Shown piece by piece: positions 11,823 to 22,451 of a DNA stretch of 64,000 nt. The stretch spans positions 372,001 through 436,000 of the forward strand of contig JAWWNJ010000005.1 in NCBI GenBank assembly GCA_037176885.1. Reading direction: 5' to 3'. A program made the position numbers and the translations under genes. Position 1 is the first letter of the stretch; each line of letters begins with the position of its first letter. Source of the stretch: Favolaschia claudopus (taxonomy: Eukaryota > Basidiomycota > Agaricomycetes > Agaricales > Mycenaceae). Under the pieces are notes generated by a model that was not told the DNA's origin, searched no databases, and was given only the letters and a program-made list of their open reading frames with translations.

Positions 11823-14587
11823 CTAGAAGTAGTTTCCGGGCGGCTTGTTTTTGCCATCGCTAGGTCTGCGAGGCAGCCCAACTGCTTGCATTGGCACCGA
11901 TCCAGATCTGACCGCAGCTGGAACAGGCTTCGTGGGCTCTGGTACCGCAGTTGGCCGCTCCCCAATGGTCTGAGAACGAAGCGGATTTGCTAATGTGAGT
12001 GAGCTCGGAGGCAACACAGCGGAATCCGCTCGAACGAGGTGTCGAGATCGGTCGCTGTCATTGCTGCCTATGCTCGCGGTGCGACTACCTGGTTTCACAA
12101 CGACAGGCGACATCGACATCCGATTAGCCATCGCATCCATGAACATTGCGGTGGAGCTCGACATATGGATGGTGTCTGCGGGTGACTTGCCAGCGGCATC
12201 CTCAGAGAATATGGCGGACATGCTCTTGCTGGGTTTGCGAATGTGTGAGGCAGCCTTCTCGTCGTCGTAGGAGTATGTGGGCCCGGAATACGAATATTCC
12301 AAGACCGGTTGCTGTTGCTCTAGGTCGAAGCGCGACTTCTCGTCCGTGAACGAAGCAGCGTCATCTCCCTGAAAAAATGATAAACCATTGCAACCAACCA
12401 AGCGACTGTGCGGAAGCAAGCATACCTTGGGGAAATTGACGGCTGTAAAGTCTTCTCCTTCCAACGCTTCGGTTACGCGCACTGTCAATGGAATAAATTT
12501 GGAATAGATACACCATTTGTACGCGAAGGAGAGGGCTTACGGAAGTGAGCAAGACCCTGTAAAGTAGCAAACACGAAGGCATGTCAGAATTATCGTCTTC
12601 GATATGTTTGCAGGCCACTGACCTTGCCAAAATGCAATCTGCAGACAATGGCGATGGCTAAAGTGGCTACAAGCAGAATGTATGCAGCTGCGAAATGAGT
12701 CAGCCGAGTTTGTAAGGGTCTATTTTGATGTTGACTGACAGATGGACATGGTAGCGTAGAAAGACCACTCCTTGATCACGAAACGATTAACTGTGTATGG
12801 CGTTAGGACGTAGGGCTCTTTCAAGGAAAGTTAACTTACGGGGGCTGGTGAATAACATCGTAGACATTATGATAAGAAGTAAGGATATGAAGGAGAACAC
12901 CAGAAAGAGGGGTTTAGACTCTCTCCGGACGCTGATCCATCCCTACGACCAAGGTCAGATCCGTCGACGCTGAGAATGAAAGATCACGCACTAAGACCAG
13001 CCACGGAATCACAAGCTGCGCATGAAAAGTGGCTCATTCAACACGATAAGCAAATTGCAGCAAGATGGCACGTACCACCGCGGTGACAATGAGTTCAGCA
13101 AGATACAAAAAGAAATGCTCAGCGAGATCGCGAACGGCCCCGACGGCAATTTTATCCATCCACAGTGCCTGAAAAGGCTTGAGCTTCGGGGTGCGTTTGT
13201 TTCAAAACAATGACACACCGTCTGTCCAAGTGTGAAGAAGCCTGCGAGCTGCAGGACAACCGACAACAAGAGCACAAGCTACAGCGAATGGTTGGCAACA
13301 GACGAGAACGGAGAGGAAGGCCAAAAAAAACCTTGTACACTCGATTGACCTCCGGAGAAGCGCCTACCCTACTGAAACTTTGGAGAGCGTACACCTGACA
13401 TGGAAGGGCTTTCAGAAATAGATCGGACGCCGATAGGGAGGAGAGCGCACTCTGAACAGTTTGTAGGTCAGCCCGCCCATGAGTACCAAGAGCACGGCGT
13501 TGAAGACAAGGCTTATAATCTGCGGAAACATGAGATCGAAAAATGAGATGGAAGTCGCAAACTTGCCTCGTGAGACGTGTTGTGCGTCCACCAGTCTCCA
13601 AGAGGGTCAAAGCCGCGGCATTTCCCCGTCTCCACGACGTGTAAATAAGTATCATACAGATTGGACGTCCCCTTGACTCGGAAGCCAGACCAGCCAGCAG
13701 CGAGCGCACGAGCCGCCAGACCAGCAAATAGATGCGGCAGGCTTTCATTGAGCAGCTATTGAGTGACGATAGGATTAGTCACCTGGAGATTTTCAGGCGA
13801 GGAACATACCGTCGCTACTGAGAGTGTCAATAGCCAGACGTTGTAGACAAGGATGCCGAGATCCTCGCGACGCTATCAATGCAAAACACCTGAGTTTCTG
13901 AAACGCGGAATGGGAGAACGTGGTCCGTACAGCGTCCTGTAAACTGAAAAATAGGATAAGACACCGAGAGTGAGCGCGCTGTGACGAGACCTACACGTCC
14001 TGGAGCCACATAAGGGAGAGGGCACATCCCGGAAGGTCATCTGGGGCGTCTTGTCCCTCGTCGAACGACAGAAGATCGCGGACCTTTGTGGAGACGTTAG
14101 ATCTTGCAGTTGGCCGACAGGGGTCACATACATGCATGTGTGAATGCGTGTTCCTCACAAGGGTCTTGCAGTTAGCCCCCTCCTGCCCAGGTAGTCCGTG
14201 GCATAGCTAGCCAGTAAAGTGAGGCGCGATGTTACAGAGGAACAAAGCACTTACCACGACGTCGCCACTTTGCAAATACGACATTCCGGCTGAAGTGGAG
14301 ATGTTGGCCTGTAACTCGATGAGTCCTGTATCCAAAGCATTGCTATTATCCATGTACCTGTTGGAGGAATCCAGCCACTGCGGTTGCGCCTTCGGTATTG
14401 CTGGCATATGTCCCTAGCTGCAAGCCGACAAGGACGAAGCAACTCGTAAGAGCGATGAAAAAGTAAAGAGTGGTGTAGCGAGTGAGAGTGATTCTCGCAT
14501 ACTGCCCCGCGTTAGATGTGCTTTCAACGATGAACGAGCTGCTCTTACGATCAGCTTCACTCTAGAGATCCAGAGCACATGCTTCAT
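11823..14587 (-). CDS. Multi-span membrane protein, basidiomycete family (paralogue B)
   Basis: This gene is convergent with its upstream paralogue, with about 200 bp between the stop codons. Joined exons start MKHVLWISRVKLIYARITLT and then give YFFIALTSCFVLVGLQ, a luminal-type stretch with LCHGLPGQEG, then RREDLGILVYNVWLLTLSVA, IISLVFNAVLLVLMGGLTYK, LYLAELIVTALVIPWLVLGW and YILLVATLAIAIVCRLHFGK. Paralogue A has the same blocks in the same order, including VYK..SV.RVGAPE against VYALQSFSRVGASPE. The C-terminal exon (11823-12360) encodes a long hydrophilic serine-rich tail with YSYSGPTYSYDDEK and ends PPGNYF. I chose the start by alignment to the short first exon of paralogue A; an in-frame ATG nine codons upstream is also possible. 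Function is unknown and likely at a membrane. Confidence 0.7.
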
Positions 14588-15246
14588 CCACTCCCTCGTC
14601 TTCTGGTTAACCATTGAAGCAAGGTGAATAACGATCCTGCCGCCACAGAAGAAAAGAGGGAACCAGCCACGGAAAGTATGAGTCCGCAGAACTCAGCGAG
14701 TGGAAAGAACAAGTGAAGACCGTGGCGTGCACCAACCAGCAACGAGTTGTATATATCCCGGCCAGCCGAGAAGCGAATGGTTACCGTTACGCAGGTCTTT
14801 ATATGATCTTCGACACCGAAACGCTCAACTCCCCATCGTTCAACCAGCTCGACGCTGGCTCTCCCACAAGTCTAGTGAACGAACACAACGTCGGAGGATC
14901 TGAGAGGAAGTTTTGCCGAGCTCTCCGCTGGGCGTAAATGAATTTCTTGGTGTTCAGAATGGGCCAAGTACAACGGCTACGAAAGCCGAGGTGGGCCAAG
15001 ACAATTCTGGCCAATCGCGGCCGATTCCGATCACTCGCTCGTCAAGGCCAAGTGATCGCATCAAAGTTTCACAGAAACCGTAACACTCTCCCACGGTTCA
15101 AGAAGACCGTTGAAAAATGGTTGAACCCACAATGCATTACCCAATGCCGGGTGAGCGTATATTTGGACAAATTTCGCGTCTCTGAAAACCAATATTTCTT
15201 TCGACAACAACGCTTCGAAGTGATACAGCAATTGGAATCCTCTTGT
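14588..15246. other. Intergenic
   Basis: This is the promoter region of the minus-strand membrane protein and the 3' flank of the DUF89 gene. Short frames exist on both strands but none is supported. Confidence 0.35.
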
Positions 15247-17557
15247 CTAATTTCCAGTTGCCTCGGCAAACGATATGAGTGCATACCTGGAATCGCAACA
15301 CAATATCGGTGTCAGATACTGCTATTCATAACGATGGGAAAGCTTACCTGCCGTCCACTCTCCACTTCGACCCTTCCTTGTCAAGCTTCTCGGCGATCTC
15401 CCGTTCAACCCCGACAACCACATCAGCCTTATTTGTGCGCAAACTGAGAAGAGGGAAAGAGCCTGCCAGCGGTCCTAAAGCCGTCGAGAATGGTGTCCAT
15501 GCTGGCCATTTCACGTCGCCAGTGAGTCTACAGATACATCAGGGTCGCCGTTGAATGTCGACACTTGCTTGAAAAACACGTACTTGCGATAACTGAATGC
15601 AACCAAGGTCAGATTCGTCGAACCAAGTAGATACTGAAACTTACTTCAAGTCGCCCTGACGGAAGACATTCAGCAAAATACGAGGACAAGCAGAACTTGC
15701 AATACCTTAAAGATAACAAGATCACTTCCTTTGAGACCTTTATACAAATCGGAGGCAAGGACCTCCATATTCCAGTACGGTGCCGGAGAGGTCCAAAATC
15801 CAGCCAACCGCTGTGCTTCCTCCGACTTACCACCCAAGGGTGTTGCTGCAGGCACCGAGAGCGAGAAAACACCGTCGTTTATGTACTTCTCCCAGCGCCT
15901 GATCATGACTTGGAGATGGTCCAAGTTCATCCCGTCGGTGGGCGGAAGAAACGCAGGATCAAGCAGCGATTGAATTGTTTCCGCAAAGTCGCTGGGGGTT
16001 ACCTTCGAGTTGGTTGAGTCGTATGCAAATACAATTAAGAGGATCGAGATCGTTGCATACATCGGAGACAAACCAAGGAAACAACTTTGGGCTGCGCAAA
16101 GTCAGTAAGATTCAGTGTACATATAGCACAGGACATACTGGAAAACCACGCTCGACACATGCGGCGTGTAAGTCACCAAGAAGTCGGCAAACACCAGGTC
16201 GGTGAACAGCTATGATACCTGCGCTCGAAATCAACTTTCAACAGGTTGGTGATTTTACCTCAAAACCAGCTAGAAGCCGTCAGACCCCTGTTACACAGAG
16301 AATGCGAAAGGCCACACCATTGTCAAGTACAAAATCAATCCTCCCACCGGACAGCGAGTTAACGTGGGTCCAAACTTTCTCTTGATCGTCCCGCAATATA
16401 AATTCCGCTCGTGCCGCTTGAGCATCCTTGCCTACAGTTTGCAGGTGTTCGATATCCGAAGACGATAGGTGCGTCAAAAGCGAGAGATCAGTGGCGTTAC
16501 CCCTTCAAAATGTAAGAAAACAGCTGTAAGGGCCGTTCTTAGACGCAGGAAGAGAATTACCATAGACACATCTGAATCATCTCCTTGAATAAAACGCCAA
16601 GGTTGTCGGAATTAGTGTCGATTTTCGCGTGCTCTTCCTGAAGTTCATGCATCGTGGTCGCGATTTCTGCAAATTGTTAGTTGCAGAAAGGGCAGCTATC
16701 AATCACTTAAACGAACGATAGATAGCCTTCCCCGATTGCTTGAACGTCTCCGCCTTTTGTGATGCAAAAGGGTCGAATGAGACCCACTGCGTCGTTTGTG
16801 TGAAATACGATCGAAGGAGTCTGTACCTAGGTGCACAACAACATTAAATCCGACAAGAGAAAAAATATTGTGGGTGCCGAACAAGTAGCACCTGTGGTCG
16901 AAGAAACGAGCGTGAGTCGGTGTACGGTTAGAATTGTTCGATCTTACTCTGCAAAAAGCCACGGCGCCGTAAACCATGTATTCTTCGCTTCTCCAGCAAG
17001 GCGATTCAATTCGGAATTATACGCCTCAGCAGGCTCTCCATCATCCGAAATCGGTCTGGAACCCGTGTATTACTTAGGAGGAGGTTGAAAGCAGCATCAA
17101 ATACGGGCGCACGCACTCCATAACATAATCTCTTCCCATCTCGTATTTCAGTCGACTGATCTACAACAGAGTCCAGACCGCGCGAACCCGCAAAGACGGC
17201 ACGAAGCAATTCGCTTACCTTCCCAATTATCCCCTTCGCTTCTTCTATCTTCAGATTCAACAACTCCTTCAACTCCGCCTCGACTTCCGGGGCAGTCATT
17301 TCGAGATACAGGTCATGGCTCAGGCGGTGCATTCGGTCGATGACCCTGAGCAGAGGTTCAATGCATTCCAGTAGCCACCCCGAGGAGAGAGAAACTCGGA
17401 TACCCTGTAATAATGACTGGCCAGCGGTGAACAACGGTGGTGTATCTGCCACATTGAAATTCGTTGCGGAAGAGTGAAAAACCTATCGATCGGGCGGGGC
17501 TCACGAAAATCCATTGGGATCCGTTGGATCGTAGGGAGGGTACGGCGCAGTGAACAT
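15247..17557 (-). CDS. DUF89 / ARMT1-like damage-control phosphatase or carboxyl methyltransferase, with micro-exons
   Basis: DUF89 (Pfam PF01937) proteins are metal-dependent enzymes. The ARMT1/YMR027W branch has been linked to sugar-phosphate hydrolysis and to glutamate carboxyl methylation. The joined exons give the family landmarks in order: MFTAPYPPYDPTDPNGFSY, RWPVIITGVIDRMHRL, SRLKYEMGRDYVMEC, WFTAPWLFAECYLYRLLRSY, WVSFDPFASQK, LWGNATDLSLL, IDFVLDNAGFELFTDLVFAD, PKLFPWFVSDV, KGDLNYRKLTGD and SLRTNKADV, ending EATGN. DNAGFE and KGDLNYRKL are the conserved metal/active-site and C-terminal motifs. Four exons are tiny: 16883-16891 (9 nt, in ECYLY), 16259-16269 (11 nt, in DNAGFE), 15645-15655 (11 nt) and 15584-15592 (9 nt), the last two building KGDLNYRK. 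Without them the frame and conserved motifs are lost, so the enzyme depends on their inclusion. All key motifs are intact, so it is probably active. Confidence 0.92.
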
Positions 17558-18053
17558 GTTCAATCCTGAAACGCGTCGACTAGGCCGCTCAATATTCAAT
17601 AGGCACTGTGCCAGCAACGAGATGCTCGGAGTCGGAGTTGAGAAAGACGAGAGTCGGATCAATCGGGCCGTGGCCATGATAATCTCAAAAATTGAACCAA
17701 TGTTCAACTTTCGGTTTGTGATTCTGACACTAAATTTGTGAGCTTGGGGATATGTACTTCAATCTTAAGTTCTAGAAACGCCTGGTGTATAGTGCAGAGA
17801 AATGAACAACCAGCGTTGCGACGATTATGAGTGATGGGCGAGCAGCCCACGAGCTAAACGCGGAGGTCCCAGTCAGGGACTTGATCGGCTTAGCAGCATA
17901 ACCAAGCATCGTCCCTTCGATGATCGCCGTTTTCAAGACATTCTAGATCTCGAGAAATGGTCTGTGCAGTGACGAGGCTGAAATCACTGTAACATTGTCG
18001 TGTTCATCAGTATCTTTCTTGTCTGCTTTCTTCGTCATCAGATATTGAAAAGT
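17558..18053. other. Intergenic
   Basis: A frame continues upstream of the DUF89 start (to about 17670), but the first family-conserved residues follow the ATG at 17557. I see nothing else supportable between this gene and the AlkB-like gene. Confidence 0.35.
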
Positions 18054-18953
18054 CTAAGTGCCAGGGAATATCCCGTCCTGTCCAACCACATCTGCTCCCG
18101 GGAGGAGCCAGCGGAAAGTGATACTCAGGCGTACCCCACGCGGAACCACCCTAGACTCGGCTCCGTCTGCGACGAGGTCTGAAGTTCTTTTGTCGATGCC
18201 GTGCGTCCACGCGTACCGTGAGTCTCCGGAGAGTACAATGATACTCCGCTCGGGTAGAAACAAGTGCACTGGAGCAGCGTCCGCTGCAGTCTCTACGGGA
18301 GCAAAATCCATGACACAGCTGCTGCCAAAGCTGACGCCCACTATCCCGTCGCCGAAGCGTTTGAGCAAGTCGACGTGCGGTACGATTCCTTCACCCGGCT
18401 GATAGAGATTCAAGATCGCTTGTCGAGCAGTGGCCGGGTTGCGAGGAAACAGGAGATCATAGGTTTCCGCAGATAATGAGGGTTTTGAGAGCGAGGATAC
18501 AGTAGACAGAAGGGTTGCCAAGACAGGTGGCAGCCCGCTCGATGAGGGAGAAGTGGGAGAGCCCGAAGCAACGCCGAAGAGCATGATTTGATTCACACCC
18601 GGGCGATTGAAGTAGTGTTCGAAGCAGAAGCGTACGACGTCGTTGGCCAACTCCGGAGGTACGAGCACAGAGGGGTCGAAGAAGAGCCCGGGAATCTGAG
18701 GCGCTTCAGTTTGGGCGGGAGATACCGGTAGTCCACCAGAAGAGAATTCAAAGGAAGCATCTGTAGCTGAAACAGGTGATGTGTCGTCGAATAAAGAGTT
18801 TGGGGAATCTTCAGGCGACTCGAAGTACGATTCGACTTCGGTGATAATTTCGAGTGCATTACTGGGACTCGCTTTGCTGTCTGTATGCAGATACAGGTCC
18901 TTCGACGAACCCTCCTCATGAGGAGCCAGATCCTGCTGTGACGATTGGGCCAT
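18054..18953 (-). CDS. AlkB-like 2-oxoglutarate/Fe(II) dioxygenase
   Basis: This is an intronless 299-residue protein. The C-terminal half has the AlkB jelly-roll signature: LNLYQPGEGIVPHVD (His193 and Asp195 as first metal ligands), a strand region VGVSFGSSCVMDF, WTHGI (His251, third metal ligand) and RLSITFR (Arg275 and Arg281, the R-x5-R 2-oxoglutarate clamp). Known family members remove methyl groups from nucleic acids or proteins by oxidation. The substrate here cannot be told from sequence, and the layout is closer to eukaryotic ALKBH proteins than to bacterial AlkB. The first 90 residues are acidic and serine-rich, likely disordered. It stands alone, head-to-head with a thioesterase gene about 0.9 kb away. 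All catalytic residues are present. Confidence 0.88.
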   Translation of the reverse strand: MAQSSQQDLAPHEEGSSKDLYLHTDSKASPSNALEIITEVESYFESPEDSPNSLFDDTSPVSATDASFEFSSGGLPVSPAQTEAPQIPGLFFDPSVLVPPELANDVVRFCFEHYFNRPGVNQIMLFGVASGSPTSPSSSGLPPVLATLLSTVSSLSKPSLSAETYDLLFPRNPATARQAILNLYQPGEGIVPHVDLLKRFGDGIVGVSFGSSCVMDFAPVETAADAAPVHLFLPERSIIVLSGDSRYAWTHGIDKRTSDLVADGAESRVVPRGVRLSITFRWLLPGADVVGQDGIFPGT

Positions 18954-19866
18954 AACTTGTGGCTATCAAAGGCGGCGCAATACAATCTGAGCGGGCATAC
19001 CAAGCTATCGCCTGCAAGAAGCCTGAGATGCAAAAATTGGGAAGGTAATAACTCTAGGCAGGTGATGGTGGTTGAAGTTCAAGTTCAAGATGCTTGCCGA
19101 GTCAACCAAATAAGCCACGCATCAACACCACATGTTTTGCCGAACTGTGTTCAACTTCAAATGCAGCACATTGCCATCTGACGTTTCTACCTACATACCT
19201 CACAATCTTCTCCCTGTGTCTCAACGTGGTGACTCAAAACAAATAAACAAGCAAGGGCAGCTTGAGGTTGCAGATTTCGGCTACCATTTTCATTCGAGGT
19301 CAAAGTCATGAGTCAGCGGGGAAGTATTGATATTTACCCAGAGCCAACTGAATTGACCTGGTTACGATCTGCTATGATCTTTACTTCCAGGACTCTCGAC
19401 TTTTTCCAGGGAATCAAATTATAACCTCACCTAGACTCCACTGCTCTACGATTGACTTATACGATAAGTTGGAGCGCAGCGCTGACGGGTTTCTATTAAG
19501 AATTAGATCAGATTCACCGTATACTATAGGTGTGAGTATATCCTGAATTTACTCAAGGTTGTATTACTTACTTCGCGGGGGAGACGAAGATTCATGGCGA
19601 TCTACAGAAACTGGCAGTAAGAAGAGGTGGCTGGTTACAGATTTTATACAGGTTAGCGCAATTTCTTCTTTTAAAGATCGGGTGGAAGCTCATTTTGGCC
19701 AAACTTCATAAAATTTCCTAATCTGGACGCTGGCGTTGAGTATCGGCTTACGGTCCGGCGCAGCCACATCTCTGATCGCCGGCTATGACAAACACCGAAC
19801 CGATCTCTCTTCTGTTTTTCAACTTGCAACTTGTCCTGGCACAGAGGACTGCGGGCCACGCTCATT
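18954..19866. promoter_or_regulatory. Shared intergenic region between divergent AlkB-like and thioesterase genes
   Basis: Both flanking genes start outward from this 0.9-kb interval, so it must hold both promoters. I cannot point to a specific element, and the reading frames seen here are not supported as coding. Confidence 0.35.
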
Positions 19867-20593
19867 ATGCCCATTGCAGGGAACGCCAGCGCCTCAACGA
19901 AAGAGAGATTCTCAAATCTCCCCAATTTATACAATCTCAATCGTTCCCAAAAGCCCGGCTTTGGGGACTCCATTCTCCGCGACCTGGTCGTGACGCATGC
20001 CTCGGTTGATAATAAGGCGGAAGAGTCCTCGAAGCAAGAAGGCAGAGTAGTTTGCGAGATAGTTGTAACGGAGGGTTTGTGGCCCGTTCTTTTGCCGTAG
20101 CCCACGTTCGGTGTATGACGGCCAGTCGCCAGACATGCTTAACGGCGGAGGCAACATCCATGGAGGATGCTCAGCTTTTCTTATCGATGTGTGCGTTATC
20201 TCTAATATCATTTGCGATTACTGAAGTGTGCGCTGGATGTCTACAGATGCTCGACGTTATGCTTATTAGCGTTCAAGCCGGAGATCATCACCGTTTCTCA
20301 GTCTCTGAACATTGTATACCACTCTCCGGCTACACTGTAAGCTCTCCCAAACCCGAGATTTATTCGTATGTTAAATCTATACACCTCCAGTGGTGAGAAA
20401 TTGCGCATCGTCAATACAACGATGACTGTAGGTGCTCGAGCTATGTCCGCTAGAACTGAGGTGCGTATCTACTTGGTACTTCCTTCTGTGTATACTGACG
20501 GCGAGATTTTTTCAGATCTGGAACGCTACCAAGCGCCGTCTTGTTGCGTCTGGGATACATATCAAGATGCAACCTTCTGAAGCCAAGCTCTAA
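19867..20593 (+). CDS. Hotdog-fold thioesterase (4HBT superfamily, ACOT13-like)
   Basis: Four to five short exons give a protein of about 165 residues. It starts MPIAGNASASTKERF and contains EGRVVCEIVVTEDMLNGGGN, the hotdog helix IHGGCSAFLIDVCSTL, then QSLNIVYHSPATLGEKLRIV, MSARTEIWNATKRRLVASG and THIKMQPSE-like HIKMQPSEAKL. The HGG before the central helix and the NIVYHSPA strand are typical of acyl-CoA thioesterases that hydrolyse fatty acyl-CoA. The exons only form this family when an intron is placed between GAG-G and AC-ATG (ending near 20133) and another after GATGT (near 20191). The start ATG at 19867 is the first in the frame near the conserved region; a longer form from 19831 is possible. 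It is convergent with nothing and lies about 220 bp upstream of NAA30. Confidence 0.85.
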
Positions 20594-20810
20594 ATATTCT
20601 ACTCAATTTCTATAATCTACAGTTGGTCCGTTGCAATAGACGTAGATTCTCTCTTCAAAGCAGGGCTTCTGTTCTACTTCGGCGCTTCAAAAACGCGACA
20701 GCAATATTTCGCGGAACCGTCGTTCGGCGCTACTCGGTCTTGAAGTTCGGCCGACCATATAAGTGTTCCCGAAGCGCCACGTTGATCTTTCTCTCTTGCC
20801 TCTTCCCACC

Positions 20811-21684
20811 ATGTCGATAATGTACAGACAATATAGTGGCGAAGAGGATCTTCCATATATCATGGATCTCGTGCAATCTGAGCTGAGCGAGCCATATGTT
20901 ATCTACACGTTCAGATACTTCCTCCACCAGTGGTACGTTCCAAGCGATCGTGTGAAATCTGTGGTTGTTCTGAACGCGCGACCGAAAGGCCACATCTTTC
21001 CTTCCTTGTATGTCACATACTGTCGCTTAAAGGTTCTCGAAGCTGATGCGTCTGTCGTACAGGCGTACCCCAGCGATCCAGCGACTTCGACACCCATCGG
21101 AGTGATTGTGTGCAAGCAGAGTATGCATCGGGAGAGGGCGAACCGAGGTTATATCGCCATGCTGAGTGTGAGCAAGAATTGGCGGAAACGCGGGATAGGT
21201 CAGTCCATCTCCCGCCTCTCTACCCTCTCCTCACCGTTGTCTTACAGATATGGAAAAACACCTTTGGTGCGATTTCTTTTTTTCCCCTTTTTATTCTAGC
21301 TAGCACGCTCGTGAAGAATTCGCTTGAGGCTATGAAGGAAGATGGGGTTCAAGAGGTACGATATTGCTTTCCTAGTGTGTATCTGTGCTGAAATTGCGTG
21401 TCTCCCAGATTGTCCTGGAAACCGAATACGACAACAGTGCTGCGCTATCATTGTACGAATCCCTCGGCTTCATTCGAGAGAAACGCCTCTATCGCTTTTA
21501 CCTTAACGGTAAAGACGCCTTTCGCCTCGTCCTCACCGTGCCTCCGACGTACTCCGATGACGGCTCGGACAGGACTGGTTCGTCTCCGGACAGCATTCTG
21601 TCCGACATGTCAAGTGGTCGCCGTGCCATGTTTCGCACCATAAGGGTGTCCGACGACTCAGACGACGAGGAATCCTCGCGTTAG
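20811..21684 (+). CDS. NAA30: N-alpha-acetyltransferase 30, NatC catalytic subunit (MAK3-type)
   Basis: This is a GNAT-fold enzyme that acetylates the N-terminal methionine of nascent proteins beginning Met-hydrophobic, acting on ribosomes with NAA35 and NAA38. The spliced product reads [75 protein letters not shown] and [20 protein letters not shown], then [20 protein letters not shown]. The acetyl-CoA loop RKRGIAS follows the R/Q-x-x-G-x-G/A rule. Splicing uses introns after CACCAGTG, after TTCCTT, after GGGATAG and after CAAGAG. The tail is acidic and serine-rich and adds about 45 residues beyond the catalytic core. The start at 20811 has a good context (accATGtcg). Confidence 0.93.
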
Positions 21685-22451
21685 GTCGGATCTTGTACTT
21701 CAAACTTTTTCGGGTCCTTTGTATTTGGTTTTTCCTTCATGACTGGCATTAATCGCTAGTGTATTGTATTATCATCAATGTTAACTTATGAGTGCGTTCT
21801 AATACACAACCCCACCTCAACCGTTGTTGCTTTTCACATAAGCCGATACCATCCACTAATGAAAATTCAATCTTTTCTACTTCCCCCGCCCAGGACCGCG
21901 CAAACGCTCGATCTTGTGACGACGTTTTTTTGAACGAGTGGTGACTTCGTCCATAGTAGGCCGCTCCTTCAGATCAGCACCAGATGACTAGAGCATCAGC
22001 CGCAACGTGGGTGTCGATCTGATATCCAATGTACAATGCCAGAAGTGTTCAGGGTGGCGAGCTCATTCTTTTGAAATGTTGGCAGGATAAATCACAGCGA
22101 AAGCGAATGCAAGTTTACCTCGACGTCGTCCACCGCAAATCCAGCGACACGTCGTCCAACACCCCACCGTCCGGACGTCAACACCGCTTACCACAGCGCC
22201 CCTTCGGGGCGGCGAATCGGAGGCAGGCGGCTTCTATTTTGGTCTTATTTTCAGGTTTGAATCGGAGGACAAAGTTTCAGGAGCTGGCTCGTATACGCCA
22301 TGGATTCGTTGCACGAATGTGATACTACCAGCATATGCAAATGTGAGCGAAAAAAATATCTTTAAATAAATGTTATAATATTAAGCTTGAAAGGAACGAG
22401 GCAAAATCAACCGAAAACACTCCTCGTCAAGCGCAAGTAGCCTACAACCCG
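21685..22451 (-). other. Possible 3' end of an unresolved small gene, otherwise intergenic
   Basis: On the minus strand, 21878-21990 reads as a basic C-terminal exon (ADLKERPTMDEV and SKKRRHKIERLRGPGRGK, then stop) preceded by a good acceptor (gatgctctag). This composition resembles a nuclear or RNA-associated tail. I could not assemble a convincing upstream exon chain in 22000-22330, and no family is recognised. It could be a small real gene or a remnant. Confidence 0.25.

Noticed and set aside
17006..17452. Separate 148-codon protein upstream of the DUF89 body
   Set aside because: Correct splicing changes frame here to give ITGVIDRMHRL and SRLKYEMGRDYV, both DUF89 motifs, so it is part of that gene.
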